A DNA stretch of 6,036 nt from contig JAEDML010000078.1 in the NCBI GenBank assembly GCA_016303035.1, positions 1-6,036 of the forward strand, in the 5' to 3' direction. Below the pieces are notes generated by a model. That model had not been told where the DNA came from, searched no databases, and saw only the letters and a program-made list of their open reading frames with translations. Numbering within the stretch: position 1 is the stretch's first letter; every line of letters begins with the position of its first letter. Both the position numbers and the translations under genes were made by a program. Positions 5,909 to 6,036 of this stretch are shown here, in pieces. Source of the stretch: Clostridiaceae bacterium. GTDB taxonomy: Bacteria; Bacillota; Clostridia; Oscillospirales; Acutalibacteraceae.

Positions 5909-5939
5909 AAAAAAATCCTGCACATTATTATGTGCAGGA
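5909..5939 (-). terminator. Rho-independent terminator of a leftward gene beyond the right edge
   Basis: On the minus strand, TCCTGCACA (5939-5931) and TGTGCAGGA (5924-5916) form a perfect nine-base stem with a six-base loop, extendable by one pair, followed by a run of seven T (5915-5909; the A5916 partner ends the stem). It directly abuts the copA -35 element and insulates the copper promoter from upstream transcription. It implies a minus-strand gene upstream, mostly or wholly outside the window. Confidence 0.8.
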
Positions 5940-5946
5940 CAGTCTG

Positions 5947-5982
5947 AAAAACTAAAAATGTATACAAGTATTTTTAGTTTTT
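5947..5982. repeat. AT-rich inverted repeat at the right edge
   Basis: AAAAACTAAAAAT (5947-5959) and ATTTTTAGTTTTT (5970-5982) are perfect 13-base complements around a 10-base centre that includes the palindrome TGTATACA (5959-5966). Only one G-C pair is present, so it would be a weak terminator in either direction. It could instead be part of a repeated intergenic element together with 5984-6030. Confidence 0.5.
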
Positions 5983-5983
5983 G

Positions 5984-6030
5984 TTTTTTCGGCGACAGGT
6001 GCGTCGAAAAAACACCTTGTAGGCGAAAAA
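5984..6030. other. Structured sequence of unknown role at the right edge
   Basis: TTTTTTCG (5984-5991) pairs with CGAAAAAA (6005-6012). An alternative pairing puts AGGTG (5997-6001) with CACCT (6013-6017). GGCGA followed by bases of the same kind recurs at 5992 and 6022. The three minus-strand frames are all open for 20 or more codons from the edge, so this could also be the end of a coding sequence, but no frame gives a recognisable protein. Confidence 0.3.
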
Positions 6031-6036
6031 TAGCTT

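Noticed and set aside
5903..6034. Minus-strand frame open for 43 codons from the right edge
   Set aside because: It runs through the terminator hairpin into the copA -35 element and gives no recognisable protein, so I do not call it a gene.
1..6036. CRISPR array, transposon or defence system
   Set aside because: No regularly spaced repeats, no transposase or integrase, and no target-site duplications were seen; all large genes belong to housekeeping or copper-homeostasis families.

Overview
The window looks like a chromosomal segment of a low-to-moderate GC Gram-positive anaerobe of the class Clostridia. An Oscillospiraceae/Ruminococcus-like host is my inference; nothing in the window fixes the genus. 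The signs are AGGAGG-type ribosome binding sites, consensus TTGACA/TATAAT promoters, several hairpin-plus-T-tract terminators, a Clostridia-style CsoR copper repressor, and a membrane-anchored parvulin-like protein without a lipobox. I see no mobile element, CRISPR array, tRNA or rRNA.

Layout, left to right. Positions 1-93 hold a promoter and ribosome binding site for a leftward gene that starts just outside the window. A terminator at 94-124 closes a leftward gene (132-1622) encoding a 496-residue single-pass membrane protein related to SurA/PrsA-type peptidyl-prolyl isomerases. The 183-base region 1623-1805 is a divergent regulatory region with repeated GTAAATT half-sites. Two rightward genes follow as a probable operon: a family-6 (hypoxanthine-type) uracil/deoxyinosine-DNA glycosylase (1806-2285) and a serine alpha/beta hydrolase (2304-3029). 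A symmetric terminator at about 3028-3066 is shared with the convergent copper operon.

The copper operon runs leftward from 5906 to 3068 in the order copA (Cu+ P1B-type ATPase, 3572-5788), csoR (copper-sensing repressor, 3276-3575), copZ (copper chaperone, 3068-3265). copA and csoR overlap by ATGA, and csoR and copZ are 10 bases apart. The promoter is TTGACA-17-TATAAT, and a CsoR-type operator (ATACCCTATGGGGGTAT on the coding strand) fills the spacer almost exactly. The proposed circuit is: Cu+ binds CsoR at Cys45/His70/Cys74, CsoR leaves the operator, the whole operon is expressed, CopZ carries Cu+ to CopA, and CopA exports it. Because csoR lies inside the operon it represses, the circuit is autoregulated.

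The right edge (5907-6036) holds a leftward terminator for an unseen gene and an AT-rich inverted repeat. Nothing here amounts to an undescribed multi-gene system. The least explained parts are the phased half-sites at 1697-1748, the parvulin-like membrane protein, and the structured right edge.
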